30,080 bases of DNA from Larix sibirica (lineage: Eukaryota > Streptophyta > Pinopsida > Pinales > Pinaceae): the NCBI GenBank assembly GCA_004151065.3, contig NWUY0300004046.1, positions 26,483-56,562 of the forward strand, written 5' to 3'. Under the pieces are notes generated by a model. That model searched no databases and was not told where the DNA came from. It saw only the letters and a program-made list of their open reading frames with translations. Of the stretch, positions 1 through 10,570 are shown one piece after another (position 1 is the first letter of the stretch; the number at the start of each line of letters is the position of its first letter). A program made the position numbers and the translations under genes.

Positions 1-34
1 TTGACACTTATCATAAACACATTAGGGAAATTTT

Positions 35-581
35 GAGGTAAAAAATAGGCCTCAAAATAAATAAAAAATGTACCATCAAAAATTCACTTTATAAGAACCA
101 ATAGGATTCAAGATGATGATGTCAACCATACTGGTAAATATTTTATGAATTTTTTAAGGAAAGGGGAAAAAAACTACTTTTTCTCTTGCATTTTCGACTT
201 ATCTCTTTGTAGGTTTACTCAAATTTTGAGTATGAGCACTTGTTGAATTTGGAACTAAATTTAGTATCCAATGAATACCATACTTTTTATGGGACCCTCG
301 TAGGAAAAACTCGAAATACAACTAAAAAGAAGTTTTTCCCGGAAGGAAATATATTTTTTTATTGTATTTTGATTTTTTTTCTACCAAAGGTCCATGAAAA
401 GCATGATGAGTGGGTATTCGTTGGATGCTAAATTTAATTCTGCATCCAACGAGTTCTCACACTTGAAAATTGAGTAAACCTACAATGAGATAAGTCAAAA
501 ATACGAGAGAGAAAAAAGTAGTTTTTTACTATTTCCTTAAAAAAAATCATAACTCTTATTTTATTATTTTAGCTATTATTT
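35..581 (+). repeat. Dispersed repeat, copy A (contains foldback)
   Basis: This block matches 1004-1541 in the same orientation. The best-preserved parts are the stretch around 91-145 (against 1045-1100) and the right end at 548-581 (against 1491-1524). The middle is diverged and part of it is missing from the second copy. The copy stops at a single N at 582, exactly where the two copies cease to match, so its true right end may be cut by a contig join. Family unknown; no coding capacity seen. Confidence 0.75.
145..550. repeat. Foldback element: 406-bp imperfect palindrome
   Basis: The left half (from ATGAATTTTTTAAGGAAA at 145) matches the reverse complement of the right half (ending TTTCCTTAAAAAAAATCAT at 550) over most of its length. 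Shared blocks in order are the ACTACTTTTT run, GACTTATCTC, GTAGGTTTACTCAA, GAGCACT/GAGAACT, the ATCCAA(C/T)GAATACC block, and an inner AAATACAA block near the centre (about 347). Arms are about 180 bp with a short spacer. This fits a foldback or MITE-type DNA element, or any hairpin-forming repeat. No transposase is encoded. The flanking duplication could not be fixed, so the superfamily is open. Confidence 0.72.
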
Positions 582-582
582 N

Positions 583-1005
583 AATGAGTTTGTCTCTCAT
601 CTCCAAGAAGTGCTCATCGTAGAAGGCCACTTTAGGGTGTAACCCACCCCAAGTGTTAACCCAAGTGATCTAGGTAAATTGCTTGTAAATGTCATCTCTC
701 ATGATCTCGTTCAATTCTTGTCGAATAGGTAGGAGATGGCCAAGTGCTTCCAAAGAATATCTAAAAGGAGGGAGTTGGTTGATCTGAATGCCCATGGATT
801 CCAAGAGATCTAAGACCCTCGCAAACCAACCACGACCACAATTTGGAGGGATAGACAAGGCAATAACCTTTGAAGAACAATAGGAAAAATATGGGTATTG
901 GTCCCGCCTTGTCGTCGAGTCGACAAAGCTTCAGATACAATGCATAAAAGAGACTAGATGGAACACCGTTTCAAGTTGGAAAGGTTGGGCATCCATTGGG
1001 GGATT
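583..1005 (-). pseudogene. Broken coding frame of unknown identity
   Basis: On the minus strand one frame runs from an ATG at 996-994 to the N at 582, about 138 codons, interrupted only by a TGA near 936 and a TAG near 670. The longest clean stretch (858-670) starts at a TTG, so that start is not biological. The translation has ordinary protein composition (for example SIPPNCGRGWFARVLDLLES and, after the second stop, WVNTWGGLHPKVAFYDEHF), unlike the low-complexity frames around it. I recognise no domain. It lies between two copies of one repeat, so it could be a host gene fragment caught between transposons or part of an unfamiliar element. The downstream part is lost at the N. Confidence 0.45.
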
Positions 1006-1541
1006 TTTGAGGTAAAAAATGGCCCTGAAAACAAAAATTAGCTTTATAAGAACCAATAGGATTCAAGATGATGATGTCAAAGCATACTGGTAAATATTTT
1101 ATGATTTTTTTATAGGCTCATACCCACGGGGTTTCGAACCGATGACCTTACACAAGGAGTGCCTTAATAATACACCCAATCACCATCTATTCTATGCCCT
1201 GTGAGCTATTTTATGATTTTTTTAAGGGAAGGGGAAAACACTACTTTTTTTCCTCGTATTTTTGACTTATCTCCTAGTAGGTTTACTCAATTTTCAAGTG
1301 TGAGCACTTGCTACATGCAGAATTAAATTCTCCATCGAACGAGTACCCACTCGACATACATTTGATGGACCCCTAGTACGAAAAAACCTCAAAATACAAG
1401 AAAGAAACAGATTTCGTGATCACATTTTCAACTTATCTGCTTTTTGGTTTACTCAAATTTTGTGTATGAGCACTCGAAATTTACTCAAATTCATAACTCT
1501 TATTTTATTATTTTAGCTATTATTTTATTATATTCTTTATA
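1004..1541 (+). repeat. Dispersed repeat, copy B (split by a SINE)
   Basis: Second direct copy of the 35-581 repeat. It carries the same left block (AACCAATAGGATTCAAGATG at 1051) and the same first palindrome arm (about 1225-1370), but most of the opposing arm is missing or scrambled. It ends with the same TCATAACTCTTATTTTATTA block at 1491. A SINE interrupts it at 1113-1206; copy A keeps the uninterrupted sequence at about 133-165, which serves as the empty site. Confidence 0.75.
1113..1206 (-). mobile_element. Short tRNA-derived SINE with 18-bp target-site duplication
   Basis: On the minus strand the 94-bp insert runs from GCTCACAGGGCATAG to TATGAGCCTA and contains GGTTCGAAACC (1140-1130), an exact match to the RNA polymerase III B-box consensus GGTTCGANNCC. 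The start resembles a weak A box. It is bounded by perfect 18-bp direct repeats (TATTTTATGATTTTTTTA at 1095-1112 and 1207-1224). The paralogous repeat at about 133-165 has this target only once. It is short for a plant SINE, so it may be a truncated member or a minimal tRNA-related family. The A-rich minus-strand target hides any tail. Confidence 0.8.
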
Positions 1542-1547
1542 AGGTCC

Positions 1548-2010
1548 ATTTTGGACCACAAAATTCCCCTAATGCGATTTGTCTTCCAACAATGAAGACA
1601 AGGATGGAGATCAAAGCGTTTGATTTGCATATTACCAACTCAATGACAATGTTGACACTCATCAAGAATTTCATCAATTTGTTTATCATTAACTTTATCA
1701 ACAACATCATCAACTTCTTGAACATTTGAATCTTTCCCCTTCAAATATTTGATAAGAAATCTAACACTCACGAACTGTATTAGTGTTGAATATTTAGGAA
1801 TATGAGAGGAAATGACATTTTTATATAGGCAAATCATTTTCCTTTCCTTTTGAATTTTAATTCTCCCTGAGGTCTGACATACGTATTTATAGTGGATTTC
1901 TTACAAAATTGTTTACTAGTGATGTACTTTATTCCATTTCTTGAACTTCATAAGGAGGAATATCAATTTCAAACAAAAGATTCTTCTGAACAAGAACTGG
2001 TTTAAAATTC
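1548..2010 (-). pseudogene. Possible decayed coding remnant, Cys-rich end
   Basis: A minus-strand frame (1837-1640) reads 65 residues with normal composition, including LKGKDSNVQEVDDVVDKVND, and ends DECQHCH before a TGA. The same frame continues past the stop into DLHPCLHCWK, giving two CxxC pairs that could be a degraded zinc-binding site. Other minus-strand pieces up to about 2010 also read as protein-like but need frame changes and further stops. No family recognised. A chance open frame in AT-rich DNA remains possible. Confidence 0.25.
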
Positions 2011-2341
2011 TTAATTACCTTATGACTTTAATATATATGTTCACAGTGGGTAATCATTGTGAATATTCAAATTCTAGAATTTACACTATGTATGAGTTTT
2101 AGAAATGTCCCAACATTTCAAGTGGACACTCCACCCATCATCAGGGGATCCAAACAAAGCTATAAAGTAATATAAAAGATTGAATAAATAGAGGATGTGA
2201 AAAATATATGTTAGGGAAATAGCTAAAAATGAGAGATAAATAAAATATAATGAATCAACAAGAAGAGGAAATGGTCAATGTAAGAGATAATATAAATGGT
2301 TGGGATTATATAATAAAACAATAAAGGATCAACAAACCAAN

Positions 2342-2545
2342 TGATTCACCCAAATTCCATGGGATAAAAAATTTTTACTTTAAAAATTGCCAAAATTGTC
2401 CAAAAACTATATAAAGTCCTTAGAAATTTGAATATTAAAAAAAAAATCACCAAACATTTTATGGCTGGAAATTTAATAATTAGTAAGGTTCGCCAAGTTG
2501 TATACACTTTAAGAAAATTATGGATCCTTAAAAATTTCCCTAGCC
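2342..2545 (+). repeat. Dispersed ~200-bp repeat, copy 1
   Basis: Matches 4998-5205 over its length and 6230-6330 over its right half. Shared blocks: CCCAAATTCCATGGGATA, TTTTTACT(T/C)TAAAAAT(T/A)GCCA, AAGTCCTTAGAAATT, CAAACATTTTATGG(C/T)TGGAA, and (with 6299) AAATTATGGATCCTTAAAA. It begins directly after the single N at 2341. The 128-codon minus-strand frame across it is not supported as a gene. It may be part of an LTR or a MITE; no ends were defined. Confidence 0.72.
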
Positions 2546-3760
2546 ATAAAGTCCTTAACTTGTTATTCAAGAGTTTGGATTGAATTTGTAATATGTCCAC
2601 CTTTTTCAGCATGACTTGCAAATAGGTAAGAATAATTTCCAAATTTTCTTTCTGCGGTGTGAGTGAAATGCATTTAGTTATATCAATTGAAGTTTCCAAC
2701 AAGGAAAACATTTTAGCGATCAATGTGGACAAGGTCCATTTGGTGCAAATTTATATCTAAGCTTAATTAAGCACGTACATGTTTAAAATTTCCACATATC
2801 TTGATAGATATTTTTTATACTAAACAAAATCATTAACATACTTATGTGTGAAACAAAGAAAAATTACTCATTATGGAAATGTGTGGGAGTTCAACACATT
2901 AAGATGAAAAATTAATTCAAGGCCAATCCTTGGATTGGCAAGGATAGAACATGTTTACAACACATGATTTCAAGTGGGGAATTGAAAAGAAGAGGTGTCC
3001 AAGTTTTCATTAAATGAAGGGTAAAATGAAAGGTACATCATACCAATGAACAGATAAGAGTCAATGGGAATCAAGATTATTTTATTCTTTAAATGCCAAA
3101 GACAAGTGGTGGGTATTGAACCCTTAATCTTAATCATGATTCACATCCATCTTCATTTAATACTAAAGGTACAATGACCATTGGAAACCATGATCTAAGA
3201 GTTGCAGCATTGATGGGATTTTGAAAATGTGACCCTACTTTCAAAATTTTATAGTATTTGTTGTCATTCATAAATGACAAATGAAAAAATGTACTTTTTT
3301 GGAAGTGTGACTTTAAAATTAGACTTCTCATATGAGTGTTGTAAATGATTCAATTTTGATCACTAAATCAATCGATTAAATTTTCATTATCAATGTAATG
3401 CATAGAAAAGAAATATATACCCTTAAAATTTTCCACATGTAAGTGAAGAAAAAATCTATGCAGGGATTCAAAATGTGTTTCTAGAAATTAAAAAAGGAAA
3501 AAATGCCTACAATATTTTTGAGATAACTATAATTTTCTTACACATACAAGATTTTCCCTTTTGAAAGTTTGCACATTGCTTTCTATAACTTTCCATGACA
3601 AGAGTCAACCAAACATGGACTATACATCATTAACAAAATAAATCTTCACCAGCATAAAACCCTGAAGGGTAGTTGGAGAATAATATTACTTCAATCGATA
3701 GATCCTTCAGTTGTTAATATATTTAGATCATGTATGTGTTCTGTATAAAGGAACTCTCTT
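2546..3760. other. AT-rich intergenic stretch, no gene seen
   Basis: Neither strand gives a coherent frame. A short hairpin (TGTCATT / AATGACA around 3262-3279) lies inside a weakly self-complementary stretch from about 3215 to 3320. It is too imperfect to call as an element. Confidence 0.5.
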
Positions 3761-3762
3761 CT

Positions 3763-4333
3763 TCAATTATAGGGAGATAGTATCGAGAGAAATATGCTCT
3801 CTAATGTGCCAATTGATTTGAGACAAACTGTAATATCTTCCACACCCCTGAGATCTCTAATCGAAAATTCAAAAGTGATAGTCTCTCCTTCAGTAGAACT
3901 AGTTTCTTCTTCTGTTGTGTTTTTCAGAGAATTGACAAGAGATGTGCTTTCTTATACTACAGATTCTTTTGAGGAAATAAATCCCCTTGAGAAATTGGTT
4001 TTGAACAAAATTTTCATAAAACTCAGTTTTAGGTTGGCCATTAATTAGGTCTCCAGTATGAGATAACTCTATAGGGGAGTTAAGTTTTTCTTATGCTGTA
4101 GAGACAAGATTTATTCTAGTTGTAATATTGGTAGTAACAAGGCATGCTCTTGTAGTAGATTTAGTGGTTGTTGATATAATATCTTCTTTAGTTATAAGAA
4201 AAACTCTTGAAACTGAGGGAAATTCTTCCATAGTATATTTTTCTATTGAACTCACTTATGGAACATGTTTTATTTCTTCCAACATCGCATTCCCCATAGA
4301 GGCAAAGTTAGGAGGATTTGCTACTAAATCCAT
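3763..4333 (-). pseudogene. Decayed ORF downstream of a tRNA-Asp-type PBS (candidate retrotransposon gag)
   Basis: On the minus strand an ATG at 4333-4331 opens a frame of about 145 codons, broken by TAA at 4258-4256 and 4093-4091 and TAG at 3901-3899. After a one-base shift the reading continues for about 45 codons to a TGA at 3765-3763. It reads like protein throughout: MDLVANPPNFASMGNAMLEE at the start and FEFSIRDLRGVEDITVCLKS near the end. The start lies about 285 bp downstream of a primer-binding-site-like sequence on the same strand, the normal spacing for an LTR element's gag. I cannot confirm a Gag domain. The longer plus-strand open frames over 3794-4352 are best read as shadows. Confidence 0.5.
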
Positions 4334-4616
4334 AGTAGGTGTCTTCTTATGACCAGAATTGGAAACCCTGAACCTTCTCCTTGAATTGATTTTCTTGCAA
4401 GGTGGTTATTAGTTTGGGTGGATCTTACTACACCACAAAATCATCCTCTTGGGTCGTTGTTTCTATTCATGCATCCTATATGATTTAATTCCTAATGCAA
4501 AGAGATGGTGTATGAGATGTTTCATAGATTTTGAGTAGACAATCATCTGAGTGTAGATCTCAATACCATGTGTCGTCTACAACCAATACAAGAATTACTC
4601 TTGCAACTTTGATAAC

Positions 4617-4634
4617 TTCCCGGAAATGGCACCA
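4617..4634 (-). other. Primer-binding-site remnant (tRNA-Asp type)
   Basis: The minus strand reads TGGTGCCATTTCCGGGAA, matching 14 of 18 bases of TGGCGCCGTTGCCGGGGA, the complement of the 3' end of plant tRNA-Asp used as PBS by many Tat/Athila-type Ty3/gypsy elements. Two of the four differences remove CpGs by transition, as expected for methylated DNA. The bases just before it (CTCCTCA then TTT) would fit an LTR ending in CA near 4638. The LTR itself, at higher coordinates, was not delimited. Confidence 0.55.
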
Positions 4635-4997
4635 AAATGAGGAGCTATTTAATTACCTCTTTATTTCTTTTTTAAGTAGTTAAATAGAATGCCATTAAAT
4701 TATCAATCCAGGTTTCGAGATTCCTTGCAAGTTATCGTGCAATATTTATGTAGGATCAATTTCCTATTTGGTATCAGTTTATGTATCATGAGTTGCAATA
4801 AAGTAAATAGACTATGAACTTATTTAAACAACAAGATCCACCAAGAATCAAAGCTTCATTTATCATTCACATGGAGGAATTGATGAAAAAATTCCATTCC
4901 CAGTTGAAACTTCACCAAGCGCAACCACTAACATGAGCAATAAATATAGGGAAAATTTTAGGGGTGAAAATATTTGCCAATTTCCATTTTTTTCTAA

Positions 4998-5205
4998 AAT
5001 GATTTGCCCAAATTCCATGGGATACCTTGTTTTTACTCTAAAAATAGCCATAATTTTCTAAAAGTTATATGAAGTCCTTAGAAATTAAAATATTTTTACA
5101 AAATTTCTCCAAACATTTTATGGTTGGAAATTTAAGAATTAGTAAGATTCCCCAATATTTCCACATTTCAAAAAAAATATGTATTCTTAAATTTTTTCTT
5201 GCTTG
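4998..5205 (+). repeat. Dispersed ~200-bp repeat, copy 2
   Basis: Same orientation and block order as 2342-2545, beginning TGATTTGCCCAAATTCCATG and running through AAACATTTTATGGTTGGAAA to about 5205, where the two copies part. It shares with the copy at 6230 the block GGAAATTTAAGAATTAGTAA. Confidence 0.7.
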
Positions 5206-6210
5206 AGATTGCAAGTCTGCATTGGATGCCTTTAGTTAAGTTGAAAGTTGTTTATGTACAAGCAATTCCTTAGAATGTATTTGGGTAGAAGCAAGTATTT
5301 GTCCGTTTAAGAGTTTATGAATTTACAATTGAATACTTGAATGTTATTTGTTATTATGAAAATATTGTTTAATTTTAATTATGGGCATGTGGTTTCCATG
5401 AATCCATGTTATTCCATGTTTGTTTATAGTGTTGCATTGTATCATCTTTCACTGCTCATGCACTTAATTAATTATTGGCCTTCATGGGAGACCTATTATA
5501 AAAAAAAAATGATAGTTTCTTAAGAAATGGAATTTTAATTCCTTATTATTGGGATTGTTGTGTGGAAGGGGGTGGAAGGAGACATCACAAATAACCTGGT
5601 TATACACACAAAATGGATTTTGAGAAAAAATCATTAAAGATAAAAACTTCTCATCCACTAATTTGCCATGATAATAATATATTTTTTTATACTATCCTTT
5701 AATATTTGTATTTAACCTCAACTATTTATCCATGTATGTAAACAAATTCAATCTTTATAAGTAACTTGATGTTCTACCATGTTTACACTTTCATGTTTTA
5801 ATTCCACAATATACTAAGTTTATTCATTTCCATCAAAATGACATCCATTACAAAGATTTTAAAATAAGTAATACATATTCTCCAATTTATTGGAACATTA
5901 TGTAGCCATTCCTTTTTAATTTATTACGAAAGCTTTACTTACATATATGAACTTTTTGTATTCCTTGTTTTTCTAATTTTTTTAAGTTTATGCATTTTTT
6001 TTCTATTTCATTATTATAATTTATTTATAGAAGATTATATAGTATGCAAGGAAGTTGCTTTCAACATTTTAATTTTTAATTTTTATTATTTTTTATTATT
6101 CAAATTTTATTTTAAATTACAAAAATGAATTCAACACCCTCAAATACTTTAGTGTGCCCAAATTATGCAATTCTAACAACATATATTTAAAATCCCAACA
6201 ATTCTAACTG
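5206..6210. other. Strongly AT-rich stretch, no gene seen
   Basis: Long T and A runs dominate, especially 5930-6130. The 60-codon plus-strand frame at 5341-5523 has no family resemblance and no supporting context. Confidence 0.5.
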
Positions 6211-6211
6211 N

Positions 6212-6330
6212 TTGGATATTTTTAAAAAATATCGCCAAACATTTTATGGTTGGAAATTTAAGAATTAGTAAGATTCACCAATTTCTACACTTTAAGAAAA
6301 TTATGGATCCTTAAAATTTTCCCTGGTAGT
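6212..6330 (+). repeat. Dispersed ~200-bp repeat, copy 3 (right part)
   Basis: Contains CCAAACATTTTATGGTTGGA, GAATTAGTAAGATTCACCAA and AAATTATGGATCCTTAAAA, matching copies at 2342 and 4998. The left part of the family is missing, and the copy starts beside the single N at 6211, so it is probably cut by a contig join. Confidence 0.68.
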
Positions 6331-7815
6331 AATCAACATTAGCAATCAATTAATAAGAACAACCAACAAGTAGTTTAAAAGCAAAAATTACTAATAACTC
6401 CAAACATAAGCAATTACTAAGCAAGTCTAACATTTCCAATTGATATGAAATTAAAGATCAACACCTATATTCTTGGGAGTGGACCCTACCTCTTGGGGAT
6501 ATGATGTTGAGGGAGGCTACAATAGCTACTAAGTTAACTTAAATCACACATAAATGATTTCCACAACCTTGATCCAACTTCATTGAGTTAATGCAATAGA
6601 TACAAAGTAATATATGCTTCACAATGTCCAGCCCCCTCTTAATGACGAAAATCTATGTTTTTATACATATTGAAAATCATCTAATATAAGAAAGTAATAT
6701 AGAACATGCTTGGAATCAATCAATTATCAATTTGTTCCAACAATTAGCTATTTCCATATTTATCTTTCTTATCTTGAATAAGCTTTCAATGTGTCGACTT
6801 GATTTCAATTACAACCACATAATTAATTATAGAAGAAATATCTATATCATGATGATAATTGTATGACTGATGCGATGTGCCAGTATCTCTCATGGATCCA
6901 CACATGCAAAAGGTATTTTTAGTTTATTATCTTCTCAGCTCATGATCAAACTATCTTGGAACATGATTCTCAACAATATGTGGTAGCCTTGTAGGCGACA
7001 TATTCCGCAAAAATCCTGTAGCACTCCATAAAGTAGTTACAAAACACATAATCCTTCATCCATTATTCAAATAACCAATAAAATGTCAGGTCTTGCAAAC
7101 TAAAAAGTACCTCATGTTTGAGACCACTTCAAAACATCAAAAGGATCAACTGCAAAATAAGGGATGGGCAAAAAGAGAGATAGATTGGGCAAAACCACTA
7201 ACATAAAATAACATATTTAGAACACATCAGAGATGCTACCAATGGATTCATGAGTGAATCCTCCATCCAGTAGCATATCATTTTTACACTTTGGATGCCA
7301 TATTATATTTTTAATCTATTTCCTTTTAAAACTTATACTTCATTTTTTTCCACAAGTCCAAAGGAACTCATAGAAAAATAAATAACATAAAAAAATACAC
7401 AACAAAAAATTTATAAAAAAATATGTGGGATCTTTGTGGATGTTTCCTCTTCAAAATGGTACTTTTGGTTGTTCAATTTATGTAAACATTTGGAAGAAAG
7501 TTAACAAGAACACAAAGATTTATAAAATCTTATTCAAATATTAATTGCCCAGCTTTGAAAAATAATAATAAAACAATTTCCAAAAAAAAATGGGATCTAC
7601 TATGCTCTTTGTAGATCATACTAATATATTTTGTTTTTGAAAAGTATACATTGAACATTGAATTAGTTGATGAGAACAAAAGTCACTTGGTAACTTTTCC
7701 CTACAAATTTTTTTTTACTAAACATCAAAATTCACAAGGCGCAAATAAATTTTGAGCGCTCCAATTTTAAAAATATGTGAAATGTCAAATTTTCATTTCC
7801 ACATTTCAATAAAAA
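6331..7815. other. Gene-poor AT-rich stretch
   Basis: No coherent frame on either strand. A few short plus-strand bits around 6960-7050 recall Ty1/copia RNase H but are too short to call. The 66-codon plus-strand frame at 7752-7952 overlaps the minus-strand copia remnant and is a shadow. Confidence 0.45.
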
Positions 7816-7819
7816 TTAT

Positions 7820-8450
7820 TATCCATATTCATGGATTCACTTGTAGATGTTGCACTGAAGGAAAAACCAGAAGTAGAAAGTGTATGTCCATGAGTTTAAG
7901 GGTTAGAATGAGTATCAAGATTGATGTTGTGTTTCTTCATTGTTACTTTTAAGGCTTCCATCTTCTTAAAAAATTTAGACTTCAGATGACCATATCACCC
8001 TAAAAAATTACAATGACTCTCGATCTCCTTCCCTTTCAATTTAGTTTTTGTATCACCATTGATAGTGAGACTTCGTTGAAAGGGTTTGTGACCATTTTTT
8101 TGTTTGTTATTGCAATGATGTTGCTTCTTAGGATGCTTAGTTTTATTCTTCCATTGTGATACTAAGGCTTTGTTAGATGTACTTACAATGCTAATCACTC
8201 TAATATGAAAAATTTTATCTTTCTCTCTCATTAAAGAATCACAAAAGGCATCAAGAGAGAATTTTATAAGTTACCCCCTTAAGTAATAATCATTCCTTTG
8301 GTGGAGTGAATAGTAGATACAAAAATAATATATAGGCATTGTCAAGCCTGGAAGGAATAACATAAATAGGTTGGTCATCCTTCTTTTCTATCTAACATTC
8401 TTCAAGTAAAATTCTAAGTGTTTTAAACTTACATAGATAATTTTCAATTC
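7820..8450 (-). pseudogene. Ty1/copia Gag remnant (C-terminal half, broken zinc knuckle)
   Basis: The clean frame at 8231-7995 begins at an ATG (MREKDKIFHIRVISI...) and extends upstream in frame through SLDAFCDSL. It is followed by a Lys/Asn/His-rich linker and CNF at the expected start of a CCHC knuckle. A TGA then interrupts the knuckle, and the same frame resumes as YGHLKSKFFKKMEALK, so the second Cys is lost, the His is kept and the last Cys has become Phe. Reading continues to a TAA at 7898-7896 and then a Ser/Thr-rich GFSFSATSTSES stretch like the Gag-protease spacer of plant copia elements. Upstream, around 8310-8380, another frame gives QPIYVIPSRLDNAY, consistent with the Gag core. 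No protease, integrase or RT is recognisable downstream. Confidence 0.65.
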
Positions 8451-10570
8451 AAAAAAATCATTGGTATTTAAAGTAATCAACTGGTTTTTGAGCTAGTGGG
8501 ATTCAATCTCCTTGTGTTTAACTTTACCGAAGATAGTTTACATGTTTTTCCAAGTTGGAATGGTTTCTAAATTCCTTAAAGGTTAAAATATATATCACTG
8601 AAGATAAACATTTCAATCAATCCACATTCTTATACATTTTTAGTATCTCATTCAATTCTCTTTAATGGATAACAAGGAGCATTTTTTATTCCCAGGGTAA
8701 CTAAGTAAAGACCCCTACTTTGTATTAAATACTCCATATGGGATTTCCATAAGAATTAGTTTGAATTAGTAAGCAAGATATCAATTGGACTAGCCATATT
8801 ACAATATACATGTAATATGACTTCAAAAGTAGAAATTGACTATCCATATAGAAATATCTCGGAAAAATAGGGACTTTAAAAATTTAAACAAACTTTAGAT
8901 GTCAAAGGTATTACCTTTTGAAGAAATGTATAAAAAGAAACCAAAGTGGCACATGGTAGGTGGAGGTTGATCCATCATGATGATGGGTGCACAATTAGTT
9001 TGATGAGTATAGAAAAATCCCTTTCATTCTCTAACTTTTTTTATAAACTCACTTTTACAACTAAAATATTTTTAATGATGTAACTGATCCATTTTTATAA
9101 AATAAGCGAGAAACATTTTTACGGTGAAGTTAATTTATAAACTAAAGTTGCATGCAAAAAGTAATATTAAAAAGACATTAAAATTACTTTATGAGTAATT
9201 CACTTTTATAATTTAAGTGAAATGCAATTTACAATAAAGTATGTTATAGTTGTATGATTTTTTTCAAAGTGTAACTTTCAAAAACAAATTGAACTCGTAA
9301 CCACTATTTGAATAAAGTAACTTTTAACCAAATGAGTTAATTATAAAGAAATAACAAATGTTTGAAAAGAGAAGGTTGGCATTTTTTTACTCATTTCCTC
9401 AAAACACATGCTTACTTCGAAAACCCTTGTCTTTTCTTGCAAAAAATATCAACATAGTCACACATAAAAACAGGAAAAAAATTTGAAAGGAAAAAGACAT
9501 GAAAATGTATAACCTCGAGCTTAGATCTCAATTAGTTTACTTGGAAAATGTCAATTTTCTTTATGTTTTTAATTTGTTGAGATGGCAGAAATCACATGGA
9601 AAAGATCATATGCAAAAAAACACATTTAGCTCTATTTTTTAATTTTTTGATACCACACAAGGTACACAACAAAGAGCATGCATAGACTAGAGAGAGCACA
9701 AAAAAAAAACAAAAAACAAAAAAAAAATGAAATGTATTATTAAACAGAACGAAAAAAAATGAAATGAAATTGTATACCTTTAGATATTTATAGAAATGTC
9801 ATATCTTGGGAAAATGGAACCTTTTGGGTGAAAAAAAAGGGTTTGTAATTGAAAACAATGATTTGGATGTATTAGAATGGTTCTCTCAACATAGAAATCC
9901 TCAAAGAATAACATAGTCTAGAAAAATGTTGATGCATGTACTGATAGAGGTCCAGTATCTTAATCGACAATGAGAGAGGGTCTTCATAAGAACTCCGATA
10001 TCATGTTCAATAAACATGGTATATCCACACAAGTTTAACATATTAATCCAATCTCTTACACAAACATATCAAAGATCAATACACCGGTGCAATATGTGGT
10101 TAAAACCCTCAAAGAAGGAAATAGTCGATGACCCCAACCAACATGGCCAACTAGGGTAATATATTAATGCAAAAGGAAAATAACATGGATGTGAATATCT
10201 CATAACTGACTATCAACAAATGACCCTCCATGATATTTAAATTTAGATCATGTTAGTGTCCTAAAGTAAGCCCCTTCCATATATAAGTTTCTATGTAGTA
10301 AGGACATCTCTTTTAACTAAATCTTATGAAGTAGATATGATGTGAAAGCAATTTTCTAAGAAGGCTTACTAGAAGGTTCCACCGACTAGAAATTTTCTTC
10401 CCTGTAATGTTCCTAGGAGGTTTGATACAAATTATATAAAGAATTAAAAGTAATTTAATGAGATGGATTCTGAAGCATATTGTAAGTGAAGCATAAAGGT
10501 ATTGTTATTTTTGGTTTAGGATTCTTCTACAATTTCCTATTGTTGTTATAATTCTATCATTTTCACTTTA
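8451..10570. other. AT-rich stretch with no supported gene
   Basis: Nothing coding is seen. Notable compositional features are a cluster of ACTTTTA/TAAAAGT-like words between 9041 and 9350 and an A-rich low-complexity run at 9695-9770. A TATA-like CATATATAAG at about 10277 lies in what would be LTR sequence if the LINE at 10590-19523 is removed (see the PBS at 19589). That reading is inference. Confidence 0.4.

Noticed and set aside
240-431. 63-codon plus-strand frame
   Set aside because: It starts at TTG, lies wholly inside the palindrome and is a by-product of repeat sequence.
3215-3320. Possible MITE hairpin
   Set aside because: Only a 7-bp stem is perfect; the outer complementarity is too weak to support an element.
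3794-4352. Two plus-strand frames of 84 and 74 codons
   Set aside because: The minus strand over the same DNA reads more like protein and has a PBS at the right distance, so these are shadows.
6960-7050. Possible copia RNase H bits on the plus strand
   Set aside because: Only a few residues (such as QQYVVAL and ATYSAKIL) line up, with stops and no flanking motifs.
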